64,000 nucleotides of DNA, taken from positions 85,910 through 149,909 of the forward strand of contig NZ_KN322985.1 in assembly GCF_000774145.1 (NCBI RefSeq), read 5' to 3'. The number at the start of each line of letters is the position of its first letter. Position 1 is the stretch's first letter. A program made the translations under genes and the position numbers. The notes under the pieces are model-generated. The model saw only the letters and a program-made list of their open reading frames with translations. It was not told the origin of the DNA and ran no database searches. Origin of the DNA: Pseudomonas mediterranea CFBP 5447 (GTDB taxonomy: Bacteria > Pseudomonadota > Gammaproteobacteria > Pseudomonadales > Pseudomonadaceae). Of the stretch, positions 26,151-34,893 are shown in pieces.

Positions 26151-27362
26151 ATGCAGGTCAGCAAATCGAACAAGCTCGCCAACGTCTGCTACGACATTCG
26201 CGGCCCGGTGCTCAAGCACGCCAAACGCCTGGAAGAGGAAGGCCATCGCATCCTCAAGCTGAACATCGGCAACCCGGCGCCCTTTGGTTTCGAAGCGCCC
26301 GATGAAATCCTCCAGGACGTCATCCGCAACCTGCCGACCGCCCAGGGCTACAGCGACTCCAAGGGCCTGTTCAGCGCGCGCAAGGCCGTGATGCAGTACT
26401 ACCAGCAGAAGCAGGTCGAAGGCGTTGGTATCGAAGACATCTACCTGGGCAACGGGGTGTCCGAGCTGATCGTGATGTCCATGCAGGCCCTGCTCAACAA
26501 TGGCGACGAAGTGCTGGTACCGGCACCGGACTACCCGCTCTGGACCGCTGCCGTGAGCCTGTCCGGCGGTAACCCCGTGCATTACCTGTGCGACGAACAG
26601 GCCAACTGGTTCCCGGACCTGGCGGATATCAAGGCCAAGATCACCCCGAACACCAAGGCGCTGGTCATCATCAACCCGAACAACCCGACCGGCGCGGTGT
26701 ACTCCAAGGAAGTGCTGCTGGGCATGCTCGAGCTGGCCCGCCAGCACAACCTCGTGGTGTTTTCCGACGAGATCTACGACAAGATCCTCTACGACGATGC
26801 CGTGCACATCTGCACCGCGTCCTTGGCGCCGGACCTGCTGTGCCTGACCTTCAACGGCTTGTCCAAATCCTACCGGGTGGCGGGTTTCCGCTCCGGCTGG
26901 ATTGCCATCTCCGGTCCAAAGCATCATGCCCAGAGCTACATCGAAGGCATCGACATGCTGGCCAACATGCGCCTGTGCGCCAACGTACCGAGCCAGCACG
27001 CGATCCAGACGGCGCTGGGCGGCTACCAGAGCATCAACGACCTGGTCCTGCCGCCGGGCCGGCTGCTGGAACAGCGCAATCGCACCTGGGAACTGCTCAA
27101 CGACATTCCCGGCGTCAGTTGCGTCAAGCCGATGGGCGCGCTGTATGCCTTCCCGAAGATCGACCCGAAGGTCTGCCCGATCCACAACGATGAAAAGTTC
27201 GTGCTCGACCTGCTGCTGTCGGAAAAACTGTTGATCGTCCAGGGGACGGCGTTCAACTGGCCGTGGCCGGACCATTTCCGCGTGGTGACCCTGCCGCGGG
27301 TCGACGATCTGGAGCAGGCCATTGGCCGGATCGGCAACTTCCTCAAGTCCTACCGACAATAA
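26151..27362 (+). CDS. alaA: Glutamate-pyruvate aminotransferase AlaA
   Basis: 403 residues, fold-type I PLP enzyme that makes alanine from pyruvate and glutamate. The sequence follows E. coli AlaA closely: YDIRGPVLKHAKRLEEEG, LNIGNPAPFGFEAPDE, INPNNPTGAVYS, the PLP Lys in NGLSKSYRVAGF and the end QGTAFNWPWPDHFRVVTLP. Divergent from msrB. Confidence in the family is high; in Pseudomonas the exact amino-acceptor preference may be broader than alanine. Confidence 0.95.
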   Translation: MQVSKSNKLANVCYDIRGPVLKHAKRLEEEGHRILKLNIGNPAPFGFEAPDEILQDVIRNLPTAQGYSDSKGLFSARKAVMQYYQQKQVEGVGIEDIYLGNGVSELIVMSMQALLNNGDEVLVPAPDYPLWTAAVSLSGGNPVHYLCDEQANWFPDLADIKAKITPNTKALVIINPNNPTGAVYSKEVLLGMLELARQHNLVVFSDEIYDKILYDDAVHICTASLAPDLLCLTFNGLSKSYRVAGFRSGWIAISGPKHHAQSYIEGIDMLANMRLCANVPSQHAIQTALGGYQSINDLVLPPGRLLEQRNRTWELLNDIPGVSCVKPMGALYAFPKIDPKVCPIHNDEKFVLDLLLSEKLLIVQGTAFNWPWPDHFRVVTLPRVDDLEQAIGRIGNFLKSYRQ

Positions 27363-27661
27363 GCCGTAGCGCGCGAGGCCCCTCGCCTCGCGCGCTGTTT
27401 GATTCAGCAACATATCCGCTCCGCCGGCCCCGGCAGGCCTTCTACACTGAATCCTCAGCAGCGGACGGGCGACGGGGCCCAACGTTCACGGGGCAAGGAC
27501 GACATCCGGCTTTTCCTCAGTGACTTTCAGAAAAGTCTTTCATTCATTTAGGACGCCTGTAGGACACAGTTTGAAATAGTCGCTGAGTTGAATAGCCTGC
27601 GGCAGCACCTTATATACCCCGCATAACGCTACATCTTTAGCATGAGGAGATTGCTACCACC
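27363..27661. other. 299-bp leader region of htpX
   Basis: Contains a short GC hairpin just after alaA (GCGCGAGGCCCCTCGCCTCG near 27369) that may end the alaA message. The rest should hold the htpX promoter, but I could not identify convincing -35/-10 boxes or a heat-shock promoter with correct spacing. No gene. Confidence 0.45.
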
Positions 27662-28549
27662 ATGATGCGCATCCTGCTGTTCTTGGCCACTAACCTGGCG
27701 GTCGTGCTGATTGCCAGCATCACCCTGAGCCTTTTCGGCTTCAACGGGTTCATGGCGGCCAACGGGGTTGATCTCAACCTCAATCAGCTGCTGATCTTCT
27801 GTGCGGTGTTCGGCTTCGCCGGTTCCCTGTTCTCGCTGTTCATCTCCAAGTGGATGGCGAAGATGAGCACCAGCACGCAGATCATCAGCCAGCCGCGCAC
27901 TCGCCACGAGCAATGGCTGCTGCAAACCGTCGAGCAGCTGTCCCGTGAAGCCGGCATCAAGATGCCGGAAGTCGGGATTTTCCCAGCCTATGAGGCCAAC
28001 GCCTTCGCCACGGGCTGGAACAAGAACGACGCACTGGTCGCCGTCAGCCAGGGTCTGCTCGAGCGGTTCTCCCCGGATGAAGTCAAAGCCGTTCTGGCCC
28101 ACGAGATCGGCCACGTCGCCAACGGCGACATGGTGACCCTGGCCTTGATCCAGGGCGTGGTGAACACCTTCGTGATGTTCTTTGCCCGCATTATCGGCAA
28201 CTTCGTCGACAAGGTGATCTTCAAGAACGAAGAAGGCCAGGGCATTGCCTACTACGTGGCGACCATCTTCGCCGAACTGGTACTGGGCATCCTCGCCAGC
28301 GCCATCGTCATGTGGTTCTCGCGCAAGCGCGAATTCCGCGCCGACGATGCCGGCGCACGCCTGGCCGGCACCAGCGCCATGATCGGCGCCCTGCAACGCC
28401 TGCGTGCCGAGCAAGGTTTGCCGGTACACATGCCCGACACCTTGAATGCCTTTGGGATCAACGGTGGCATCAAGCAGGGCCTGGCTCGCCTGTTCATGAG
28501 CCATCCACCGCTGGAAGAGCGTATCGACGCACTGCGTCGCCGCGGTTGA
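27662..28549 (+). CDS. htpX: Membrane zinc protease HtpX
   Basis: 295 residues. Two N-terminal membrane helices (about 5-25 and 38-58), the M48 zinc motif HEIGH in [13 protein letters not shown] (about 140-152), two further helices, and the third zinc ligand region [12 protein letters not shown]. HtpX cleaves damaged or misfolded inner-membrane proteins at the cytoplasmic side together with FtsH. Length and start ([15 protein letters not shown]) match Pseudomonas HtpX. It stands alone, ahead of a palindromic repeat. Confidence 0.97.
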   Translation: MMRILLFLATNLAVVLIASITLSLFGFNGFMAANGVDLNLNQLLIFCAVFGFAGSLFSLFISKWMAKMSTSTQIISQPRTRHEQWLLQTVEQLSREAGIKMPEVGIFPAYEANAFATGWNKNDALVAVSQGLLERFSPDEVKAVLAHEIGHVANGDMVTLALIQGVVNTFVMFFARIIGNFVDKVIFKNEEGQGIAYYVATIFAELVLGILASAIVMWFSRKREFRADDAGARLAGTSAMIGALQRLRAEQGLPVHMPDTLNAFGINGGIKQGLARLFMSHPPLEERIDALRRRG

Positions 28550-28590
28550 TCGTCCGGAGCTGAAGAGAATTGTGGCGAGGGAGCCTCGAT

Positions 28591-28699
28591 GATCGTTCCC
28601 ACGCTCTGCGTGGGAACGCCTCAACGGACGCTCCGCGTTCGGCCTTTAGGGACGCAGAGCGTCCCAGACTGCATTCCCACGCAGAGCATGGGAACGATC
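28591..28699. repeat. Complex palindromic intergenic repeat with nested hairpins
   Basis: The outer ends GATCGTTCCCACGC and GGGAACGATC pair; inside are CCCACGCTCTGCGTGGG, GGACGCTCCGCGTTC, GACGCAGAGCGTC and CCCACGCAGAGCATGGG hairpins. The unit differs from the REP families here and resembles a dispersed repeat I recall from P. fluorescens genomes. A lone half REP, GTGGCGAGGGAG, precedes it at about 28572. Confidence 0.85.
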
Positions 28700-28708
28700 A
28701 CCCGCTAC

Positions 28709-29362
28709 TCAGCGATTGAAAATTCTGTATACCCGCTCATCCAACCGGGTCACCCCGGCCTGCAGGAACTTCCAGCTTTCCCCCAGCACATCCTGCTCCT
28801 GCAAGACCTCCAGCTTCCAGTTGCTCCCCAACAACCGCCGCACTTCATCATCACTCACGGAAAATGGCGGGCCTGGCATTTCAGCCTGGTTGTATTCAAG
28901 GGTAATCAGCAAACCGGCGCAGCTTGGCAGGACGCTTTGCAGGTGCGCCGTGTATCGCTCACGCATCTGCCCAGGCAAGGCAATCAACGCTGCCCGATCG
29001 TAAAGCGCCACGCAATCGTCCAAGTCATCCCGACCCAAGGCAAAGAAATCACCGCAACGGATTTCGATGTCCCCGGCACGGAATACCTTGAAAGCCCCCT
29101 CTTCGCTCACACTCGGCTTCAACTGATGTTCATCGAAAAAATCAGTAATGGCCTTCTCCGACAGTTCCACCCCCAATACCGAATGCCCCTGCTGGGCGAG
29201 CCACAGCAGATCCAGGGTTTTGCCGCACAACGGCACCAGTACCCGGCTGCCCTGCGCCAAACCCAGTTGCGGCCAGAATCGCTGCAGGTACGGATTGACT
29301 TCCGACGAATGAAAACCGATCTGATTGGTTGACCAGCGCTTATGCCAAAACTCGGGCTCCAT
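28709..29362 (-). CDS. tpm: Thiopurine S-methyltransferase
   Basis: 217 residues from ATG 29362 (MEPEFWHKRW, the conserved Pseudomonas TPMT opening); an in-frame ATG at 29386 is weaker. A SAM-dependent class I methyltransferase with SRVLVPLCGKTLDLLWLA as the SAM loop and GDFFALG downstream. Bacterial TPMT methylates thiopurines and selenium or tellurium oxyanions. It lies in the htpX-tpm order I recall from P. aeruginosa. Confidence 0.94.
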   Translation of the reverse strand: MEPEFWHKRWSTNQIGFHSSEVNPYLQRFWPQLGLAQGSRVLVPLCGKTLDLLWLAQQGHSVLGVELSEKAITDFFDEHQLKPSVSEEGAFKVFRAGDIEIRCGDFFALGRDDLDDCVALYDRAALIALPGQMRERYTAHLQSVLPSCAGLLITLEYNQAEMPGPPFSVSDDEVRRLLGSNWKLEVLQEQDVLGESWKFLQAGVTRLDERVYRIFNR

Positions 29363-29465
29363 GATTCGCTCCAAAAATTCGATCAAAACAGGTTAAAACT
29401 TATATTAGATTTAGATCATTGACCTGACAGAAGATGACCACATCTTAACGCTCAGGAGCTCGTCC

Positions 29466-30233
29466 ATGCTGCCCAGCCTGTTTATTTCCCACGGCTCACC
29501 GATGCTCGCCCTCGAGCCCGGCGACAGCGGCCCGGCGCTGGCTCGCCTGGCCGCGCAATTGCCCAGGCCTACAGCCATCGTCATTGTGTCCGCCCATTGG
29601 GAAAGCAGCGAACTGCTGGTCAGTGCCAATCCACAACCGCGTACCTGGCACGACTTCGGCGGCTTCCCACCGGCCCTGTACCAAGTGCAATATCCCGCAC
29701 CGGGAGAGCCGGAACTGGCCGCCCGGGTGGCCGAGCTTCTCAACGCCGCGCATCTGCCGGCACGACTCGACGTCCAGCGGCCATCCGACCACGGCGTCTG
29801 GGTACCACTGTCCTTGATGTATCCCCAGGCCGACATCCCGGTGGTGCAGGTTTCCCTGCCCAGCGACCAGGGACCCACGCTGCAGACACGGGTCGGCCAG
29901 GCGCTTGCGAGCCTGCGCCAGCAGGGCATCCTGTTGATTGGCTCCGGCAGTATCACTCACAACCTGCGCGACCTGGACTGGAACGCCGGCCCCGAGAGCG
30001 TCGAGTCCTGGGCGAAGGATTTTCGCGACTGGATCGTGGAGAAACTGGCGGCCGACGATGAGGCCGCCCTGCATGATTACCGTCGCCAGGCCCCCAACGC
30101 CGTGCGCAGCCACCCCAGCGACGAGCACCTGCTGCCGCTGTATTTCGCCCGCGGTGCCGGTGCCAGGTTCAGCGTGGCTCATGAAGGATTCACGATGGGA
30201 ACGCTGGGGATGGACATCTACCGGTTCGATTGA
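29466..30233 (+). CDS. ygiD: DODA-type extradiol dioxygenase (YgiD-like)
   Basis: 255 residues, LigB superfamily. The start MLPSLFISHGSPMLAL carries a metal-ligand His, IVIVSAHWES the second region and GSGSITHNLRDLDW another conserved His. E. coli YgiD opens the ring of L-DOPA at the 4,5 position and uses zinc or iron; the physiological substrate in pseudomonads is unknown. AGGAGC precedes the ATG at 29466. Monocistronic, followed by REPs and a terminator. Confidence 0.92.
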   Translation: MLPSLFISHGSPMLALEPGDSGPALARLAAQLPRPTAIVIVSAHWESSELLVSANPQPRTWHDFGGFPPALYQVQYPAPGEPELAARVAELLNAAHLPARLDVQRPSDHGVWVPLSLMYPQADIPVVQVSLPSDQGPTLQTRVGQALASLRQQGILLIGSGSITHNLRDLDWNAGPESVESWAKDFRDWIVEKLAADDEAALHDYRRQAPNAVRSHPSDEHLLPLYFARGAGARFSVAHEGFTMGTLGMDIYRFD

Positions 30234-30252
30234 TCCAGGAACCGAGTCGCGC

Positions 30253-30331
30253 CCTTCGCGAGCTGGCTCGCTCCCACATGGGATCTCTGTGGCCACCCAA
30301 ACCCTGTGGGAGCGAGCCTGCTCGCGAAAGG
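30253..30331. repeat. REP doublet (GTGGGAGCGAGC family)
   Basis: CCTTCGCGAGCTGGCTCGCT faces CTGTGGGAGCGAGCCTGCTC, ending CGCGAAAGG. Lies between the dioxygenase gene and its terminator. Confidence 0.88.
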
Positions 30332-30371
30332 GACAACACCATCAACAGACCGAACACCAAACGACAGGCAT

Positions 30372-30402
30372 AAAAAATCCCCGAACCAGTCGGGGATTTT
30401 TC
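30372..30402. terminator. Bidirectional rho-independent terminator
   Basis: AAAAATCCCCG and CGGGGATTTTT form a stem around AACCAGT. It serves the dioxygenase gene on the plus strand and the deaD helicase gene on the minus strand. Confidence 0.88.
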
Positions 30403-30430
30403 ATGCTCGATCAATCAACCCAAGGGCCGA

Positions 30431-32104
30431 TCAGTCTTCGCGATAACGACGCAGCTTGAGTTGCTTGCCGGCTACGCGGGTGTCCTTGAGCTTGGTCAGC
30501 AATTTCTCCAGACCATCTTCCGGCAGTTCCACCAGGCTGAAGCTGTCACGCACCTGGATGCGACCGATGGCTTCACGGGCCAGGCCACCCTCGTTGAGGA
30601 TCGCGCCCAGCAGGTTCTTGGCAGCGATGCCGTCACGGGCACCCAGGGCGGTACGGCAACGGGCACGGCCTTCGGCCAGCGGGATCGGTGCACGACGCTC
30701 GCGGTCGCCACGGTCCGGACGGTCACCGCTACGCTCGGGACGATCGCCACGTGGTGCACTGTTCGGCACCAGAGGACGTTCCTTCTCGATGGCAGCCAGG
30801 TTCAACGCCTGACCATTGGTGGCCTTGCGCAGCAGGGCGGCGGCCAGGGCACGTGGGCTGCAACCGATGTCGGCAGTCAGGCGATCGAGCAGATCACCGT
30901 GGGTCGATTCGGCGTCAGCCACCAGTGGCGACAGGCTGTTGGTCAGCTTCTTGATGCGAGCATCGAGAACGGCCTGGGCGTCCGGCAGGCGAACCTCGGC
31001 CACCTTCTGCCCGGTGACACGCTCGATCACCTGCAGCATGCGACGCTCGCGCGGCGTCACCAGCAACAGTGCGCGACCTTCACGACCGGCACGACCGGTA
31101 CGGCCGATACGGTGAACGTAGGATTCAGGATCGTACGGCATGTCCACGTTGAACACGTGGGTGATGCGCGGAACGTCCAGGCCACGGGCAGCCACGTCGG
31201 TCGCCACAACGATGTCCAGGCGACCATCCTTGAGGGAGTCGATCACGCGCTCGCGCTGGTTCTGGGCGATGTCACCGTTCAGCGCAGCAGCCTTGTAGCC
31301 TTTGGCTTCCAGGGCGCTGGCCAGGTCCAGGGTCGCTTGCTTGGTGCGCACGAACATGATCAGGGCGTCGAAGTCTTCCACTTCCAGCAAGCTGAGGACA
31401 GCGGAGGTCTTCTGGTCGGCGTGAACCAACAGGTGAGCCTGTTCGATCGCGGTGACGGTCTGGGTCTTGCTCTGGATCTTGACGTGTTTCGGGTCTTTCA
31501 GGTGACGCTCGGCGATCGCACGGATCGACTGCGGCAGGGTGGCCGAGAACAGTACGGTCTGACGGGTTTCCGGCATGGCCTTGAAGATCACTTCCAGGTC
31601 ATCCATGAAGCCCAGCTTGAGCATTTCGTCGGCTTCGTCGAGAACCAGGTGGTTCACGGTGGCCAGGACTTTCTCGTCGCGACGCAGGTGGTCGCACAGA
31701 CGGCCAGGGGTGGCGACAACGATTTGTGCGCCATTACGGATGGCTTTCAATTGTGGGCCCATCGGCGCGCCGCCGTAGACAGCCACAACCGTTACGCCCG
31801 GCATTTGCTTGGCGTAGGTTTCGAAAGCAGTTGCAACTTGCAGCGCCAACTCACGGGTTGGGGCCAGGATCAGAGCTTGCGGCTCGCGCTTGGACGGATC
31901 AATGCGGTGCAGGATAGGCAAGGCGAACGCGGCGGTCTTACCCGTACCGGTTTGCGCCTGACCAATCATATCGTGACCGGCGAGAATGATCGGGATCGAC
32001 TGCTGCTGAATGGCCGAAGGCTCTTCATAGCCGGTAGCGACTACTGCAGCGACAATATTGGGATGAAGTTCAAGAGCGGCGAAGCCGCCGATTTCCTGGG
32101 TCAT
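30431..32104 (-). CDS. deaD: DEAD-box RNA helicase (DeaD/CsdA type)
   Basis: 557 residues from ATG 32104 (MTQEIGGFAAL). All helicase motifs are visible: Q motif, AQTGTGKTAAF, PTRELALQV, DEADEML, SATLPQ, and the C-terminal IGRTGRAGREGRAL. After about residue 440 an Arg-rich linker (DRPERSGDRPDRGDRERR) leads to a DbpA-like RNA-binding domain ending in KLKDTRVAGKQLKLRRY. DeaD acts in ribosome assembly and RNA decay at low temperature. A long 5' leader lies upstream. An open frame continues to 32263 but lacks family similarity. Confidence 0.95.
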   Translation of the reverse strand: MTQEIGGFAALELHPNIVAAVVATGYEEPSAIQQQSIPIILAGHDMIGQAQTGTGKTAAFALPILHRIDPSKREPQALILAPTRELALQVATAFETYAKQMPGVTVVAVYGGAPMGPQLKAIRNGAQIVVATPGRLCDHLRRDEKVLATVNHLVLDEADEMLKLGFMDDLEVIFKAMPETRQTVLFSATLPQSIRAIAERHLKDPKHVKIQSKTQTVTAIEQAHLLVHADQKTSAVLSLLEVEDFDALIMFVRTKQATLDLASALEAKGYKAAALNGDIAQNQRERVIDSLKDGRLDIVVATDVAARGLDVPRITHVFNVDMPYDPESYVHRIGRTGRAGREGRALLLVTPRERRMLQVIERVTGQKVAEVRLPDAQAVLDARIKKLTNSLSPLVADAESTHGDLLDRLTADIGCSPRALAAALLRKATNGQALNLAAIEKERPLVPNSAPRGDRPERSGDRPDRGDRERRAPIPLAEGRARCRTALGARDGIAAKNLLGAILNEGGLAREAIGRIQVRDSFSLVELPEDGLEKLLTKLKDTRVAGKQLKLRRYRED

Positions 32105-32327
32105 GGGTCTGCCTCTAAGTGCATCCGCAAAGACCCATGCTCCAAAGCTGCACATGCCGTGTTGAGACTCAAGAGTCGCCCTGGCAGCTTTGTCGGCGGG
32201 GATTTGCGAAAACGAATGAATGAAAAAGAACGTCGTGGAAGCATCCGTTGTGCGGACATGCAACCGAAGCTGGCTTCGAAATTGCGCTACCTTGACGCGG
32301 CCCGGCTAAAGGCCGGCGCGCACTATA
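32105..32327 (-). promoter_or_regulatory. Candidate long 5' leader of deaD with -10 box
   Basis: An extended -10-like TATAGT lies at 32327-32322 on the minus strand (preceded by CCGG), placing the transcript start near 32315 and giving an untranslated leader of about 210 bases. Long leaders are characteristic of cold-shock helicase mRNAs in E. coli. The -35 box is not clear. Confidence 0.4.
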
Positions 32328-32409
32328 CCGGAATTCGCCTGAAAAGGGAGATTTTTTTAGAGTAGCTAAAACGTTTCACGCAAGGAGTGCAGCCCAGCCA
32401 CAGGGACCT

Positions 32410-32518
32410 GTGGCGAGGGAGCTTGCTCCCGCTCGGCTGCGCAGCAGACGCTGCTCTTATGGGGCCCAGATAGCCAGGGGCCGCTTCGCGCCCCAGCGGG
32501 AGCAAGCTCCCTCGCCAC
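32410..32518. repeat. REP doublet (GTGGCGAGGGAGC family)
   Basis: GTGGCGAGGGAGCTTGCTCC and its inverted copy ending CCTCGCCAC enclose a 60-base centre that contains GGGGCCCAG and GGGGCCGCTTCGCGCCCC hairpins. Located between the deaD leader and the spermidine-synthase-like gene. Confidence 0.9.
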
Positions 32519-32544
32519 AAAAAATTTTCGACCTGGCAAGTCAA

Positions 32545-33300
32545 TCAGGTTGCCGGTCGGATAGCCTTGATCAACGGCAGCAACGAATAGCCCAGCCGTG
32601 GCGCCAACGCTTCGGCACGGGCGATCAACCCTTCCATGTCCATTGTCTGCTCCAGGTCCGCGGGCACGATCAGGATCACGTTGCCCTCCTTCACCGGCAG
32701 CTCCCAGTAGTGCCGGTGGTACAAACCGCGCAACAACGCCGCGCCCAGCGGCTTGCCGTCGTCGGTGGCCCACTGGTTGATCACCAGCCAGCCGCCGGGG
32801 TTCAGGCGCTTCTGGCAGTTTTCCAGGAAACCCCAGGCCAGGTGACCGACGCCGGGGCCGACATCGGTGTAGAGGTCGACGAAAATCAGGTCCGCGGGCT
32901 CTGCGGTTTCCAGCAACTCCAACGCGTCGCCGACACGGATGTACAGCCGTGGATCGTCATCCAGGCCCAGGTATTCGATGGCCAGGCGCGGCACGTCGGG
33001 GCGCAGTTCGATGGCCTCGACGTCTTCCAGCGGCAGGAACCGGAGGCAGGCCTGGGTCAGCGTACCGGCACCCAAGCCCAGGAACAGCGCGCTTTCCGGT
33101 TGCTCGTGGCACAACGCGCCGATCAGCATCGCGCGGGTGTAGTCATATTCGAGCCAGCTTGGATCGGCCGTGAACACGCAGCTCTGCTCGATGGCATCGC
33201 CGAATTCGAGAAACCGGTAATCGGCCACTTCGAAGACCCGGATCATGCCGAACTCGTCGTGCACCTCGGCGAGCAGATGCTCGACGCGCTCCTCTGTCAT
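32545..33300 (-). CDS. Spermidine synthase-like protein
   Basis: 251 residues from ATG 33300. A Rossmann methyltransferase/aminopropyltransferase fold: FLGLGAGTLTQACLRFLP is the SAM/dcSAM loop, VEAIELRPDVPRLA the acidic ribose-binding strand, RVGDALELL and LIFVDLYTD the following motifs. It lacks the usual N-terminal beta domain and the full catalytic set of polyamine synthases, so actual aminopropyl transfer is doubtful. Similar proteins are annotated as spermidine synthase-like in Pseudomonas. Divergent from the class II DAHP synthase. Confidence 0.8.
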   Translation of the reverse strand: MTEERVEHLLAEVHDEFGMIRVFEVADYRFLEFGDAIEQSCVFTADPSWLEYDYTRAMLIGALCHEQPESALFLGLGAGTLTQACLRFLPLEDVEAIELRPDVPRLAIEYLGLDDDPRLYIRVGDALELLETAEPADLIFVDLYTDVGPGVGHLAWGFLENCQKRLNPGGWLVINQWATDDGKPLGAALLRGLYHRHYWELPVKEGNVILIVPADLEQTMDMEGLIARAEALAPRLGYSLLPLIKAIRPAT

Positions 33301-33439
33301 TTCATCTCCTGATGGTTGCCGGGCGGGCGGCGGCAAAAGCGCGATTGTCGGCCAAGCGACGGGAACAGGTCACGCACTAATTTGCCGATAACTTTGCTGA
33401 TAACATGGCCGCCCGAGCGTCAACCACCTAGAGATCATG

Positions 33440-34786
33440 ATGAGCCAACCCTGGAGCCCTGACAGCTGGCGCGCCCTGCCGATCCAGCAACAACCCCGCT
33501 ACCCCGACGCGGCGCACCTGCTGCAAGTCGAGCAGACCCTCGCCAGCTATCCGCCGCTGGTGTTTGCCGGAGAAGCCCGGGAACTGCGTCGCCAGTTCGC
33601 CGAAGTCACCCAGGGCCGGGCCTTTTTGCTGCAAGGCGGCGATTGCGCCGAAAGCTTCGCGGAGTTCTCGGCGGCGAAGATCCGCGACACCTTCAAGGTC
33701 CTGCTGCAGATGGCGATCGTCATGACCTTTGCCGCCGGTTGCCCGGTGGTCAAGGTCGGGCGCATGGCCGGGCAGTTCGCCAAGCCACGTTCGGCCAACG
33801 ATGAAACCATCGACGGGGTCACCCTGCCGGCCTACCGGGGCGACATCGTCAACGGTATCGGCTTCGACGAGCAGAGCCGCGTGCCGGACCCGGAACGCCT
33901 GCTGCAGTCCTACCACCAGTCCACCGCCACCTTGAACCTGTTGCGGGCCTTCGCCCAGGGTGGGTTTGCAGACCTGCACCAGGTGCACAAGTGGAACCTG
34001 GACTTCATCGCCAACTCGGCCCTGGCGGAAAAATACAGCCACCTGGCCGACCGCATCGACGAAACCCTGGCCTTCATGCGTGCCTGCGGCATGGACAGCT
34101 CGCCGCAACTGCGCGAAACCAGCTTCTTCACCGCACACGAAGCGCTGCTGCTCAATTACGAAGAAGCGTTCGTGCGCCGTGACAGCCTGACCAACGATTA
34201 CTACGACTGCTCGGCCCACATGCTGTGGATCGGCGACCGCACCCGCCAGTTGGACGGTGCCCATGTCGAATTCCTGCGCGGCGTGAACAACCCGATCGGG
34301 GTCAAGGTCGGCCCGAGCATGAACCCTGACGACCTGATCCGCCTGATCGACGTACTCAATCCGGACAACGACCCGGGCCGGCTGAACCTGATTGCGCGGA
34401 TGGGCGCGAACAAGGTCGGCGATCATCTGCCACAACTGCTGCGAGCCGTGCAACGCGAAGGCAAGCAGGTGCTGTGGAGCTCCGATCCCATGCATGGCAA
34501 CACCATCAAGGCCAGCAGCGGCTACAAGACCCGGGACTTCGCGCAGATCCTCGGCGAAGTGAAGCAGTTCTTCCAGGTCCACGAAGCCGAAGGCACTTAC
34601 GCCGGCGGCATTCACATCGAGATGACCGGGCAGAACGTCACCGAATGCATCGGCGGCGCACGGCCGATTACCGAGGACGGGCTGTCGGACCGTTATCACA
34701 CCCATTGCGATCCGCGGATGAATGCCGACCAGTCGCTGGAGCTGGCGTTCTTGATTGCCGAGACATTGAAGCAGGTTCGGCGCTAG
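33440..34786 (+). CDS. Class II 3-deoxy-7-phosphoheptulonate synthase
   Basis: 448 residues from ATG 33440; an adjacent ATG at 33437 is also possible. DAHP synthase condenses phosphoenolpyruvate and erythrose 4-phosphate in the first step of aromatic biosynthesis. This is the plant/mycobacterial-type class II enzyme: GGDCAESF (Cys metal ligand), [36 protein letters not shown] and SSDPMHGNT are all present. A class I isoenzyme is encoded at 47360, so flux is shared between differently regulated enzymes. Confidence 0.96.
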   Translation: MSQPWSPDSWRALPIQQQPRYPDAAHLLQVEQTLASYPPLVFAGEARELRRQFAEVTQGRAFLLQGGDCAESFAEFSAAKIRDTFKVLLQMAIVMTFAAGCPVVKVGRMAGQFAKPRSANDETIDGVTLPAYRGDIVNGIGFDEQSRVPDPERLLQSYHQSTATLNLLRAFAQGGFADLHQVHKWNLDFIANSALAEKYSHLADRIDETLAFMRACGMDSSPQLRETSFFTAHEALLLNYEEAFVRRDSLTNDYYDCSAHMLWIGDRTRQLDGAHVEFLRGVNNPIGVKVGPSMNPDDLIRLIDVLNPDNDPGRLNLIARMGANKVGDHLPQLLRAVQREGKQVLWSSDPMHGNTIKASSGYKTRDFAQILGEVKQFFQVHEAEGTYAGGIHIEMTGQNVTECIGGARPITEDGLSDRYHTHCDPRMNADQSLELAFLIAETLKQVRR

Positions 34787-34800
34787 CGTCGTTCAGATTG

Positions 34801-34893
34801 CCATCGCGAGCAGGCTCGCTCCCACAGGTGATTCGGCGAACACAACATTTGTGAACAGCACGGTCAATGTGGGAGCGAGCCTGCTCGCGATGG
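34801..34893. repeat. REP doublet overlapping the 3' end of ycaQ
   Basis: CCATCGCGAGCAGGCTCGCT faces TGTGGGAGCGAGCCTGCTCG. The right copy (34868-34893) lies inside the coding end of the next gene and contributes its last residues and, just outside the arm, its stop. Confidence 0.9.

Noticed and set aside
26070..27482. 470-codon open frame opposite alaA
   Set aside because: Antisense shadow of a strongly conserved aminotransferase; no domain or ribosome site.
27540..27661. Sigma-32 heat-shock promoter for htpX
   Set aside because: GTTGAA and CCCCGCAT are both present but about 24 bases apart, well beyond the usual spacer.
28591..28699. CRISPR-like array
   Set aside because: The internal repeats are inverted, not direct with uniform spacers, and no cas genes are present.
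30461..32365. 634-codon open frame antisense to deaD
   Set aside because: It mirrors a verified helicase gene codon for codon, contains no recognisable domain, and is a high-GC frame shadow.
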